From: Rariloculus sp965263005
GTDB taxonomy: Bacteria > Pseudomonadota > Gammaproteobacteria > Steroidobacterales > Rariloculaceae
Reading direction: 5' to 3'
Assembly (NCBI RefSeq): GCF_965263005.1
Contig: NZ_OZ253579.1
Span: forward strand, 3,906,001 to 3,970,000
Length of the DNA: 64,000 nucleotides
In this document: in pieces, positions 1-9,000 of the stretch
Numbering within the stretch: position 1 is the stretch's first letter
How the letters are laid out: each line of letters starts with the position of its first letter
The notes under the pieces: generated by a model
Seen by the model: the letters and a program-made list of their open reading frames with translations, nothing else
Databases searched by the model: none
What the model was told of the DNA's origin: nothing
Position numbers and translations under genes: made by a program

Positions 1-2
1 TG

Positions 3-515
3 TATGCCGGCAAACTCGTTGCAGCGCTCGACCGGCAACATCCACGCGACCTGTTCGATGTCTGTGATCTGATGTCGAACGAAGGCATCGACTCGACGCT
101 GCGCGAGGCCTTTGTCGTCTATCTCATCAGCCACCACCGGCCTCTGTTCAGTCTGGTGGCGCCGGTGCGCCGCGAGTTGACCGAGGAATTCGATCGCGGT
201 CTTGTCGGCATGATGGAGCATCCGGTCACGCTCGATGCACTCGTGCGAACGCGCGAGGCTTTGATTGCCGATATCCTGGTCCATATGCCGGACAAGCACC
301 GGCAGTTCCTGCTGTCCTTCCAGAGGGGCGCCCCCGAGTGGTCGCTGCTGGAGGTGCCGCATGCAAGGAGGCTGCCTGCCGTGCGGTGGCAGATGAGCAA
401 GCTGGCGCGCCTCAAGGAACGGGAGCGTGCGGATCTTCTCGCCGGACTTGAGATGGCGCTTGCGGCGAGCAGCGGCGACGGTACGGGGACGAGGTCCACG
501 AATTTCACGGGCTAA
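3..515 (+). CDS. AbiEii-type nucleotidyltransferase toxin, C-terminal part (5' end outside window)
   Basis: The frame is open from the window edge, leaving 170 residues. The first visible stretch, KLVAALDRQHPRDLFDV, is typical of the AbiEii/AbiGii nucleotidyltransferase family, the toxin half of type IV abortive-infection TA systems, which use a nucleotidyltransferase fold. The rest is the helical C-terminal half of that family. An AbiEi antitoxin would be expected upstream, outside the window. A frame-broken N-terminal piece of a second AbiEii gene lies downstream at 1466. The family call rests on the HPRDLFDV motif and the length after it. Confidence 0.75.
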   Translation, partial: YAGKLVAALDRQHPRDLFDVCDLMSNEGIDSTLREAFVVYLISHHRPLFSLVAPVRRELTEEFDRGLVGMMEHPVTLDALVRTREALIADILVHMPDKHRQFLLSFQRGAPEWSLLEVPHARRLPAVRWQMSKLARLKERERADLLAGLEMALAASSGDGTGTRSTNFTG

Positions 516-701
516 GGTGCATGGACACGCCTGAGCTCCGGAACCAGACGCTTACGGTAAGGCTGAAGGTCGATGGGCAGGGCCGAGTTGCCCGCGCTGT
601 CCGGAACTCACTTGACCTTCGCCGACATTGTCAGTCAGTCTTGATGGCGGCGCATTTCGGCGGTAGTCTGCAACGCGTGTCCGCCCGTGGAGTCAACCAC
701 C

Positions 702-947
702 ATGGCAAGCATCACCATTCGCCATCTCGACGAGGACGTCAAGGCCAATCTCCGGGCTCGCGCCGCCGACAACGGCCGTTCGATGGAGGAAGAGGCAAGG
801 ATCATCCTGCGCACGGCCGTGGAGCCCGCAGGCGCTTCGACCAAGGGGCTGGGAACCGCGATTCACGAGTTGTTCAAACCCTTTGGTGGTGTGGAATTGG
901 ACCTGCCTCAGCGCGAACCCATCCGCGAGCCGCCCGATTTCAGTTGA
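702..947 (+). CDS. fitA: FitA-like ribbon-helix-helix antitoxin
   Basis: An 81-residue protein beginning MASITIRHLDEDVKANLRAR, the N-terminal RHH pattern of FitA/VapB antitoxins, followed by RSMEEEARIILR, also typical of FitA. The acidic, proline-rich C-terminus is the usual toxin-binding tail. An upstream GTG at 687 is in frame, but the family starts at the MAS methionine. The PIN toxin follows 9 bp downstream, so the pair is an operon. By family, FitA neutralises FitB and represses the operon as a FitAB complex. Confidence 0.85.
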   Translation: MASITIRHLDEDVKANLRARAADNGRSMEEEARIILRTAVEPAGASTKGLGTAIHELFKPFGGVELDLPQREPIREPPDFS

Positions 948-956
948 GGACGTTCG

Positions 957-1382
957 GTGTTTGTAGTGGACACCAACGTCGTGTCAGAACTGATGCGCGT
1001 CGATCCGGAGCCGGCCGTGCTGAACTGGATCGACCGTCGGCCGAGACGCGAACTTTTCACGACCGCGATCACGGAGGCGGAAATCCGCGCCGGAATTGCG
1101 TACCTGCCCGAGGGCGCACGGCGTCGAGGACTGGAGGACGCGTGCGAGCGATTGTTCGGCGACCTGCTGGACAAGCGCGTCCTGCCGTTCGACAGCGGTG
1201 CGGCGCGCGCCTACGCCGGGATTGTCGCGGCGAGGCGTCGGTCAGGCCGCCCGATCGCCCAGGCCGACAGCCAGATTTTGGCGATTGCGCGTTCTCGAGG
1301 CTTTGCTGTGGCGACCCGCAACGTGCAGGACTTCGATGCCATGGGCACGAGAGTCGTTAACCCCTGGCCGCAAGATGCATGA
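957..1382 (+). CDS. fitB: FitB-like PIN-domain ribonuclease toxin
   Basis: A 141-residue PIN domain starting at GTG. It opens with MFVVDTNVVSEL (first acidic residue of the metal site), has ITEAEIRAGI (second acidic residue), IAQADSQILAIARSRG (third) and the late ATRNVQDFDAMG motif typical of FitB. All catalytic acids are present and the length is normal, so it should be an active Mg-dependent ribonuclease. It is coupled to the antitoxin immediately upstream. Confidence 0.88.
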   Translation: MFVVDTNVVSELMRVDPEPAVLNWIDRRPRRELFTTAITEAEIRAGIAYLPEGARRRGLEDACERLFGDLLDKRVLPFDSGAARAYAGIVAARRRSGRPIAQADSQILAIARSRGFAVATRNVQDFDAMGTRVVNPWPQDA

Positions 1383-1465
1383 GCGGTACGACCTAAGGAA
1401 GGTCTGAATAACGGCCCGCATGGGCGGTGATGCGACGTACCAGATCACGGTTGCGGAGGATCCAG

Positions 1466-1612
1466 ATGCCGGCGGATGAGCGTTACCGGCGACAGGCCGA
1501 ACTGCTGGTACGCATCCTGCCGTTCGTCGCCGAAGAGAAATGCTTCGCTCTGAAGGGCGGCACCGCGATCACCCTGTTCATCAGGAATCTGCGTCGGCTG
1601 ACATCGACTAAC
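1466..1612 (+). pseudogene. AbiEii nucleotidyltransferase, broken N-terminal remnant
   Basis: An ATG opens MPADERYRRQAELL and continues to FALKGGTAITLFIRNLRRL, which matches the AbiEii N-terminus with its GGTA nucleotidyltransferase motif. Just where the family has SVDIDLTY the frame is lost: the DNA still reads GAC ATC GAC in another frame and then hits TAA. Nothing further of the family is visible. It is a fragment of a second AbiEii gene, possibly related to the one at the left edge. Confidence 0.65.
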
Positions 1613-1613
1613 T

Positions 1614-1705
1614 TGCCAATGCTTGGCGGCAGGGTCGGTCCCGGCATCCAGCAGTCGCTCAACGATGGCGGGACCCTGATCCAGGGCGAGCTGCGCCCTG
1701 ACAGG
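1614..1705 (-). pseudogene. ankyrin-repeat-like fragment
   Basis: On the minus strand an open stretch of about 30 codons contains IVERLLDAGTDPAAKHW, which resembles one ankyrin repeat (IV-LLL--GAD-NAK). There is no start or complete gene around it. It lies between the AbiEii remnant and the XRE antitoxin. The match is to a short and common motif, so this is tentative. Confidence 0.3.
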
Positions 1706-1711
1706 CGCCAG

Positions 1712-2047
1712 TCAGGTCAGAATCTGAAGCGCGGTTTCCGGCGCCTTGTCCAGCACCTTGAGTAACGCTCGAGCGGCCCCGGTCGGGCGGCGTTTGCCCT
1801 GTTCCCAGTTTCGGATCGTCTCGTGCGGCACACCAATGCGCCGGGCGAACTCCATCTGGGTCAGGCCCAGGCGCCGGCGCACGCGGCGGGCGAACCGCGC
1901 CATGTCCCGCATCGCCTCCGCATCGTCCAAGGCCTGCTGCGCGGCCAGCTCCGCCTCGGTGGTGCGGTCCAACAATACTGGATCGACCCGTCCGGCCGGC
2001 AGGCTGTCCAGATCGCCTGGATCAATCCTCACGCGTCGTGTGTTCAT
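1712..2047 (-). CDS. XRE-family antitoxin paired with a BrnT-like toxin
   Basis: A 111-residue protein. Residues about 55-100 form an XRE helix-turn-helix (LGLTQMEFARRIGVPHETIR, then NWEQGKRRPTG). The N-terminal half is charged and probably binds the toxin. The ATG at 2047 lies inside the end of the BrnT-like gene, giving a 26-bp overlap and translational coupling; a GTG six bases earlier is an alternative. Classical BrnA antitoxins are ribbon-helix-helix proteins, so an XRE partner is a variant arrangement. The toxin is upstream of the antitoxin, as in brnTA. Confidence 0.8.
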   Translation of the reverse strand: MNTRRVRIDPGDLDSLPAGRVDPVLLDRTTEAELAAQQALDDAEAMRDMARFARRVRRRLGLTQMEFARRIGVPHETIRNWEQGKRRPTGAARALLKVLDKAPETALQILT

Positions 2048-2303
2048 AGTCACGAACCTCCTTCGTGTTGGCTTTACGGGCGGAGATTATCCGGACCCGC
2101 GAACCGCGTATCGTGTAGACAACGAGGAACACTCGCCGATCAATCGCGCCGAGCAGCCGATAGCGGTCTTCGCCATAATCCCAGCGACGGTCCCGGCCAA
2201 GGATCCGGTCCGGATCGAGGAACGCACGAACGGCGTAGGCGAAATCGAATCCCCGCTGTGAGAAACAGGCGTCGCTTTTCGCACCGTCCCACTCAAAGTC
2301 CAT
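2022..2303 (-). CDS. brnT: BrnT-family ribonuclease toxin
   Basis: A 93-residue protein starting MDFEWDGAKSDACFSQRGFDF. It has the BrnT landmarks: FEWD-AK at the N-terminus, a central FLDPDRI, and the C-terminal VVYTIRGSRVRIISARKANTKE containing the RIISAR signature. BrnT is a RelE-like ribonuclease that inhibits translation. The gene is first in a two-gene operon and overlaps the XRE antitoxin gene. Length and motifs are complete. Confidence 0.88.
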   Translation of the reverse strand: MDFEWDGAKSDACFSQRGFDFAYAVRAFLDPDRILGRDRRWDYGEDRYRLLGAIDRRVFLVVYTIRGSRVRIISARKANTKEVRDYEHTTRED

Positions 2304-3110
2304 GCTGCAATGTAGGCCAATGGCCTATCTTCGTCAATGCATGCACTCGTGCTGTCAACCCAAAGTGGAAGTGTCCCCTTGCCGAGGACGGCGAGCTGTT
2401 CATCCGGGTTCTCGGTGTTCTCCCCAAGCGCAGGCGCACGTGGTTCCGCTTGCGCAGATTTCGATGAAATCAACGCCCCTCCGCATCAAAACACCGTCGT
2501 ATCTCCGACGGTTTGAAAAGGCGAGGCCAGCTAGATTCGGCCACTTCCTCGTGCCGCTAATACGACGATTATCGTCCGCCCCGTTTGGGCGATCAGTTGC
2601 CTGAAAACTGGTAGGCGACCCGTCGGGCGGTGAGGGATCGGGCTCGTGGCCGATGGCGGGCACGGCGACGATTCATGGCCCCAAGTCGGACCCTAACGTG
2701 TGGTGTCCGTGCGACATGGGCCGCAAGCACACGCGGTGCTGGGGCACACACCGAGGGTTCGACGGACGTTGAGGTCAGGACGGACGAACGCGGCATCGAC
2801 CCCGGTTTTTACCGGGCGCACGCGACATGTACGCGCTTGTACGCTGGGGTTCTAAGTGGGGTGCTTACGGTATGCTTACCGAGTCGCTGGAGGCGTTCTG
2901 TTCCCGGTGAGGAAGCAGGGGAAAACTTTTACAAAACAGGGATTTAGGAGATTTCAACTAAGCAAGGATGACCCGCGTCCGATATGCATGTTCGCTGCTC
3001 CTCGATCGGTGCGGAAAAAAATGTATCCAGTCATCCTCGAATCCTTGGGTCACAGCCAGGACGCACAAGCCTCCCTGAACTTAGACCGTGACGATGCCGG
3101 ATTTTAGTTA
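2304..3110. other. gene-poor stretch with lower GC
   Basis: No frame here carries a recognisable domain, and short open frames overlap on both strands without ribosome-binding sites. The second half (from about 2900) is noticeably richer in A and T than the rest of the window. A perfect 6-bp inverted repeat with a four-T loop (CCCGGT-TTTT-ACCGGG) lies at 2801-2816. It has no T-run after it, so I do not call it a terminator. Confidence 0.4.
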
Positions 3111-3395
3111 CTAAAAAGAGATTGCACAACCTTTTCGCATGAATTGCGGCAGTTGCCAGCGTGGTGGATTATCCACTACCCCTTGGCCCCTGACCACCCC
3201 CATTGTCGCCCCGTCAAAAACGCAGGTCAACATCAATTCAGCAGTGCCTCTCAGCGGTATCTCCCAGTCCCCCACTTCAGTTTGGCTGAGTGTAGACGCA
3301 AAAAAGGTCAATTGAAAGCCATTCTTATTGATCCGCATCCGCCTGGGAAGATCAGGTTGCAGTTCCGAGCGGTCACCGAAAAGCGCAAACCTCAC
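3111..3395 (-). CDS. hypothetical protein, doubtful
   Basis: A 94-codon minus-strand frame lies in the lower-GC stretch. I recognise no family. It contains a plausible beta-rich segment (INKNGFQLTFFASTLSQ and following) but no signal peptide or clear ribosome-binding site. Its 5' end touches the thiamine-kinase fragment at 3390, so it may be a chance frame across a junction. Confidence 0.2.
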   Translation of the reverse strand: MRFALFGDRSELQPDLPRRMRINKNGFQLTFFASTLSQTEVGDWEIPLRGTAELMLTCVFDGATMGVVRGQGVVDNPPRWQLPQFMRKGCAISF

Positions 3396-3545
3396 CCGAT
3401 CTCCAATCGTCCTGCGCGAGCGCCAGAAAGCAGGCCAGCAGGCGCGCCATGCGGACCACTCCGGCGAACTCGTCGTCGCTGAACGGCGCGGGCCCGGCCC
3501 GGTAGCAGGCGTCGAACCGCGCCCGCCGACGTTGGCATCCTTCGA
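3390..3545 (-). pseudogene. C-terminal fragment of a thiamine-kinase-like phosphotransferase
   Basis: The minus strand reads FDACYRAGPAPFSDDEF followed by RMARLLACFLALAQDD, closely matching the C-terminus of the intact kinase at 23506-24393 (VDAYYPAGRAPFSDDEF, RMVRLLSYFWALAQDD). The DNA is also visibly similar over about 140 bp. Only the C-terminal tenth of the gene survives and no start is present. It points to a former second copy of the thiamine kinase. Confidence 0.7.
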
Positions 3546-3662
3546 AGAGAGATGTACGCTTTCCCCGAGCCATGCGATGCGTGCCCGATCGTACGGTTCA
3601 GGCGCCGGCCGTCATTTCTGAGCCGGCTGCCTCCCATACACGCAAGACAGGGGAATCCGACA

Positions 3663-5906
3663 ATGATGACCAAATCTCCGATCGCGCTGATAGCGCTTGC
3701 ATCATCCGCCGCATTGGCTCAGCAGGGGCCGGGTGACGGGAACATTCCGGCGCCGAATCTGTTCGACAGTCAGATTCAGTGTACAAGCCGGCTGCCGAGC
3801 ATGGCGCCGACGCCGACTCTGGTGGCGACGGGGGACATGGAAAGCCTGCTCGATACCGTGATCGGTATGGGCGATGTCCGGATCACCGGCACCGATGTGC
3901 TGGACGCCCTGGGCTACGTGGTTCCGCCCGAAGGCAGCAACTGCGGCCAGGGTCGCACAAGGTCCGCGTTTATGGCCGCCACCGAGGGTTCCGTCGCCAC
4001 CGACGTGGCCGCCGGCTATAGCGACGTGCTGCCGAAGTTCAAGGTGATCTACGGCGATCCCGGCAACGCAGCGGCTACGGGAACCGCTGGAGCATTGCGG
4101 CATGCGCAAATGGAACTGGACCGCGCCGTAGCGAACGACGCAAGCACCGCGACTCAGCTAAGTACGCTGCGCGACGCGCTCGCGCGGGCGCAGGAAACAG
4201 ACACGGAGGCACGGGTCGAGTACAACGCCATCGCTCAGGGTCCGATCTACCAGGCCGCTGCGCTGGAATGGATGGCGAAGGCGGCCGTGACGCAGTCCGT
4301 TGCGGATTACAACGCCGCGGTTACGCAGGCCAGTGAAGCGCAGCGTTTGCTCGACGCCATGAATTACGGGGGTTACGTTCCGCTCGGCAATACCGGACTC
4401 ACAAGTTCCGTCATCGTGGTCGTGAATGGCATGGGCACCGTCAACTATGCTGCGCTTGGCCAGTACGCCAATTCGAGAGGTGACAGGGTGGCGGAAGCGA
4501 ATGCAAACGGGGTGTGGAATACCTCCGTAAGCAACTTCGATGGGGCGGGCAACCTGGTCGTTCCTAATCGGCTGAATAACGGTGAGCTTGAAGCCATAAC
4601 TCGAGCGTCGAGGCTCGATGCCCTGCGGACGAATCTTGAAAACCACGATATCGCTCTGGCGGCTTTGAAGGAGCTTCAGGAGAGCAACCTGAACATCGTG
4701 CTACAGCCGATAATTGACGAATCCGTCCGGCGAGCACAGGCTGAGAGGGATCACTACAACACGCAGTTTCAAACTGCGCTCGCCGACGACACGAATCAGA
4801 ATCCGTTTACGGTGGACAATCTGAGTACGCCCGAGAACGAAGCCGCGCCGTACTCGATCGCGTCGCGAAACGCCGAATACACGAGCGCTTCCAACGTCCG
4901 GTTCACGGCCGAGACGGCCCTCAGGAACGCCGCGGCGGCCCGTGAGGCGGCGACGCAGAACGTGCTTGACCAGTTCACCAATCCGGAATCGTTTCTCGCG
5001 CAGTTGGTCGCCAGGCGTGAGGCGCTCAAGACCACCGCCGACACCGCGGTGACGGATGCCTCGGCGCTTGGCGGTACAGCTTCCATGGAACTGACCGACG
5101 CCGCCGTGGCAGCGGCCGAGGCGCTGGCCGAGGCTGAGGGCTCGCAGGTCACTTATCAGGCCCTCGTGGGCGATCCCGAAAATCCCATCGGCGATCTGAT
5201 CACGACGTTGCTCAAGCCCGACGGCGACGACGGTCAGGCACTGGTGGACGCGATTGCGCAGACCTACGACAGAACGAAGGTCAACAAGGAGTCCATCGAG
5301 GCACTCACGGCAGACACCGAGAACGGCGCCGAGGCGGACGGACCAATCACGGCAAACACCAAGGCCATCGAGTCCCTCGACGGCCGTGTCGAGCAGAACG
5401 AGCAGGATATCGGCACTCTCATGGGACAGACGGACGCGAATGCCGGGAACATCGTCGCGAACGCCACAAACATCGCTGCCAACTCCAACAACATCGTGAC
5501 CAACAGCAATTTCATCAGTCAGAACGCCGGAAACATCGCGCATAACAGTCAGCTCATCGATATCAACGCCGGTCACATCGCGCTGAACAGCGAGCGTATC
5601 GGCGCCAACGCGGCCGCGATCGGCCTGAACGGCGGCATGATCGGCGAGAACCGGCGCCTGATCGGCGGGCTGAGGGGCCAGCTCGATGCCATACGTTCAG
5701 GAGTCGCGGCCTCTATCGCGCTCTCCAGGATGCCGTCGATCGACGGCGGCATATCGTTCGGAGCCGGAATGTACGGCGGCGAGGCGGCTCTTGCTGTGGG
5801 TTTCGCGCTGGAGCGAAAGCGCACAACGTTCGATTTCGGCGTCACGAGCGCCGGTGGAGACATCGGTGCGGGCATTGGCGTTGGAGTGAAGCTCTGGGGG
5901 CACTAG
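3663..5906 (+). CDS. YadA-like trimeric autotransporter adhesin
   Basis: A 747-residue secreted protein. The ATG at 3663 gives a short signal peptide (MMTKSPIALIALASSAALAQ); the frame extends upstream to 3552 but without a signal peptide there. The passenger (about 20-560) is mostly helical and rich in A, E, Q and N. Residues about 570-690 form a coiled-coil stalk of N-x-x-x-I heptads (NAGNI, NATNI, NSNNI, NAGHI). The last 70 or so residues (LDAIRSGVAASIALS to GVGVKLWGH) are a YadA-type membrane anchor of four beta strands. By family it trimerises in the outer membrane as an adhesin. A 45-bp copy of its 3' end lies at 12363. Confidence 0.82.
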   Translation: MMTKSPIALIALASSAALAQQGPGDGNIPAPNLFDSQIQCTSRLPSMAPTPTLVATGDMESLLDTVIGMGDVRITGTDVLDALGYVVPPEGSNCGQGRTRSAFMAATEGSVATDVAAGYSDVLPKFKVIYGDPGNAAATGTAGALRHAQMELDRAVANDASTATQLSTLRDALARAQETDTEARVEYNAIAQGPIYQAAALEWMAKAAVTQSVADYNAAVTQASEAQRLLDAMNYGGYVPLGNTGLTSSVIVVVNGMGTVNYAALGQYANSRGDRVAEANANGVWNTSVSNFDGAGNLVVPNRLNNGELEAITRASRLDALRTNLENHDIALAALKELQESNLNIVLQPIIDESVRRAQAERDHYNTQFQTALADDTNQNPFTVDNLSTPENEAAPYSIASRNAEYTSASNVRFTAETALRNAAAAREAATQNVLDQFTNPESFLAQLVARREALKTTADTAVTDASALGGTASMELTDAAVAAAEALAEAEGSQVTYQALVGDPENPIGDLITTLLKPDGDDGQALVDAIAQTYDRTKVNKESIEALTADTENGAEADGPITANTKAIESLDGRVEQNEQDIGTLMGQTDANAGNIVANATNIAANSNNIVTNSNFISQNAGNIAHNSQLIDINAGHIALNSERIGANAAAIGLNGGMIGENRRLIGGLRGQLDAIRSGVAASIALSRMPSIDGGISFGAGMYGGEAALAVGFALERKRTTFDFGVTSAGGDIGAGIGVGVKLWGH

Positions 5907-5940
5907 GCCGGTTCGGCGAGGCCGGCGCGACGCGGCGCGA

Positions 5941-5949
5941 TGCTATGAT
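5941..5949 (+). promoter_or_regulatory. candidate extended -10 promoter for the spermidine-synthase-like gene
   Basis: TGCTATGAT matches an extended -10 element (TGN-TATGAT) and lies about 95 bp before the GTG start. No convincing -35 is visible, as is common for extended -10 promoters. Similar TGCTAYNAT/TGCTATCGT strings precede several small genes in this window. Confidence 0.35.
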
Positions 5950-6042
5950 GGCAAGCCATGGAGGCGAAAACGACTGGCTGTCGCGCAGAGCCGATGTCCG
6001 TGGCCCCCAGCCCCGATCACGCTGCCGTCTCGTTCAGGACCC

Positions 6043-9000
6043 GTGAAATTGGGGTCGCGTAGTTCCCGAAAACGACGAAATCCCGCGAAACGCCGCAGCG
6101 AAGTCCCGGTTACCGGGAAACGCCGAGGCGTTGCACCGGCTGCCGCGCCGCCGCCCGGGGAGCCGTCCTGGCTGATATTTGCCGGAGTCGTCGCCTGCTT
6201 TTTTCTCTCGGGCCTGGCGGCGCTGTTGTACCAGACCGCGTGGCTCAGGCAGTTTTCGCTGGTTTTCGGTACCAGCGAGCTTGCGGTGGCCACGGTATTG
6301 GCCGCCTACATGGGCGGGCTGGCATTGGGTTCGGCCCTTGCCGCGCGGTACGCGGGACGCGTCACCCGCCCGGTGCTGGCGTACGGCATTCTGGAGGCCG
6401 GGATCGCCCTGTCGGCGCTGGCGGTACCCGTGCTTCTTCTGGCAGCCAGGGCGCTCTACGCGTCGATGCTCGGCGACCAGCCGGCGCCGCCGGACGCCGC
6501 AACCATCGGCCAGCCGATCTTCTACCTGCTGGTGGCGTTCGTGGTGCTGGCCATTCCCACGGGCTTCATGGGCGCCACGCTGCCGCTGCTGATCCGCTAC
6601 GCCGTTCGTACCGACCGGCAAGTGGGGCCGAGGGTGGCGCTGTTGTACTCCATCAATACCGCCGGCGCGGTCTGCGGTACGGTGGCCGCGGCGTTCGTTC
6701 TTCTGCCTGCGCTCGGGCTCAACCGCACCGTTTGGGTCGGCGTTGCCGTCAACGCGCTCGTATTCGTCATCGCGGCGGCACTCGCGCGCGGCCGGCGCGA
6801 CAGCGCTTCAGCGGACGAGACGGTTGCGGCGGCCAGCCCGCCGAGTTTTGTCACGGCCTGCATAAGGCCGCTGTTGCAGCGATCCGCAACGCTGCGGGAC
6901 AGGCTGACGGCCGTGTTCCGCGCCCAGCCCGCGTGGATGCTGCCGCTCATGCTGATCTCCGGCGCCAACGCATTTCTCTACGAAGTGCTGTGGACCCGGA
7001 TGCTGACCCACGTCATGGGCGGCAGCATCTACGCGTTTGCCACAATGCTTGCGGCGTTTCTCACAGGCATCGCGCTGGGCGGCGGTCTGGCGGGCAAGGT
7101 CGCCGAGAACCGCGAGCGCGCCGCCGTCGCATTCGCGTTCGCACAGGCGGCCATCGGCGCACTCTCCATGGGGGTCTACGCCTGGATGGGGCCGCTGATT
7201 CCCGATGCGAGGAACGCCTATACGCTGGCGTTATTCGCCGTGGCGGTGATGTTGCCGGCGACGATCTTCATCGGCGCCACGCTACCGCTCGCGATACGCG
7301 TGCTGGCACGGGACGAGAGCGAGGCCACGGCCAGCACGGCGCGCATCTACGCCTGGAATACGGTGGGCGCCATCATCGGCGCCACCCTGGCGGCATTCGT
7401 GCTGATTCCGGGCCTCGGATTCGAAGGATCGATCCGGGTTGCCGTGGGCATCAACTTCTTGCTGGCACTGTGGGCGGCGGGCTGCGTAGCCAGGCCGAGG
7501 CTGATCCCGGTGGGGATCGCGTGTGCCGGCATCGCCGCGGTCCTCGCGGTCTACAATCCGGCTCGGCCCCAGGCGGTGGTGACAAGCTCCGGATTCACCC
7601 TGGTCTACCCGAGCCCGCCACGGGAAATCTATTACAGCGTCGGGCGCTCCTCCACCGTGATGCTGGTGGCCGCGGGCACTTACTATTATCTGCGCACCAA
7701 CGGCCTTCCCGAAGCCTCCGTCTCGGTCAGGGGGTTGCCGCCCAGGCTTGATACGCAGCAATGGCTGACCGCGCTGGCCGTCATCGCGCGCCCCGATGTC
7801 CGGGACATGCTGGTGGTCGGCTTCGGCGGCGGCGTTGCGCTCGAGGGCGTACCGCCTTCCGTGGAAAGCATCGACGTGGTGGAGCTTGAACCTGAGGTGA
7901 TCGAGGCGAACCGCCTGCTCTCGGGCAAGCGCGACTTCGATCCACTGGCGGATCCGCGGTTCAATGTCGTGATCAACGACGCGCGCAACGCGCTCCGGCT
8001 GACCCGCAAATCGTATGACGCGATCGTCTCCCAGCCCTCTCATCCATGGACCGCGGGCGCGTCGCATCTGTTCACCCGCGAGTTTGCGGCCGACGTCAAG
8101 AGCCACCTCAACGACGGCGGGATATACGTCCAGTGGATGAATGCCGAATTGCTGGACGAGGCCCTGTTGCGGACCCTGGCTGCGACGCTGGCCGCCGAGT
8201 TCGAGTACGTCAGGCTCTACCACCCGACGGCGCAGGTGCTGACGTTCCTGGCCTCCGACGCGCCGCTCAACATCGAGCTTGACGTTGCGCGCACCGGCCG
8301 GCCGTTCATCGACGGCGCCATGCACTACAGCAGAATGGGCATCAACGGGGTCGAGGATCTGGTGGCGGCCCTGGCCATGGACGAACAGGGCATCCTGTCC
8401 TTCGCCCGCCGCGCCGAGATCAGCACCGACGACAACAACCTGATGGCGACCCGAAGCCGCGCCCGGGCGGACGGGCTGCAGCTCGACGATCTGCTGGAGT
8501 TGTTCGAACCGTACGATCCTTTGGCGAGAGCCGGAAGCTGGATCCACACGCAGTTGGGCGACGTGATCGACTACGGTTACATCGCGCGATGGCTGGTGCG
8601 CCTGACGAAGACGGAGCGGGCGAATCAGATGGCGGAAGCGATTCCGGATTTTTCCACGCAGTTCGAGGTTTATGGGGCGCTGCTTCAGGCCACCGGACAA
8701 GGCATCCAGGCCAGTGAGTCGTTAACCAACGCACTCCTGGCCAACCCGCTCAACATGCAGGCGCGCTACACCATCGCCAGGGACTACCTGGATCCGCTGA
8801 GCCGCGGCGAGGCGCCGGAGGACATCCAGGCGGTCGCCGCCGAACTTACAGGCTCGGCAGCGGCCGTGATCGAGGGCCTGGGCTTCGAGGCCGCGGCCGA
8901 TTGGGCGTCCCTGGCGGCGCTCGACGACGAACTGGCCCAGAGCCGGGTGACCGACGCGTGGTATCCCGAAGTGGCCCGCCTGCGCGCGGCATGGCGGGTC

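Noticed and set aside
521..1360. A 279-codon frame covering the fitAB region
   Set aside because: It reads the FitA and FitB genes out of frame and is arginine-rich with no motif.
2801..2816. CCCGGT-TTTT-ACCGGG hairpin as a terminator
   Set aside because: No T-run follows on either strand and no gene ends nearby.
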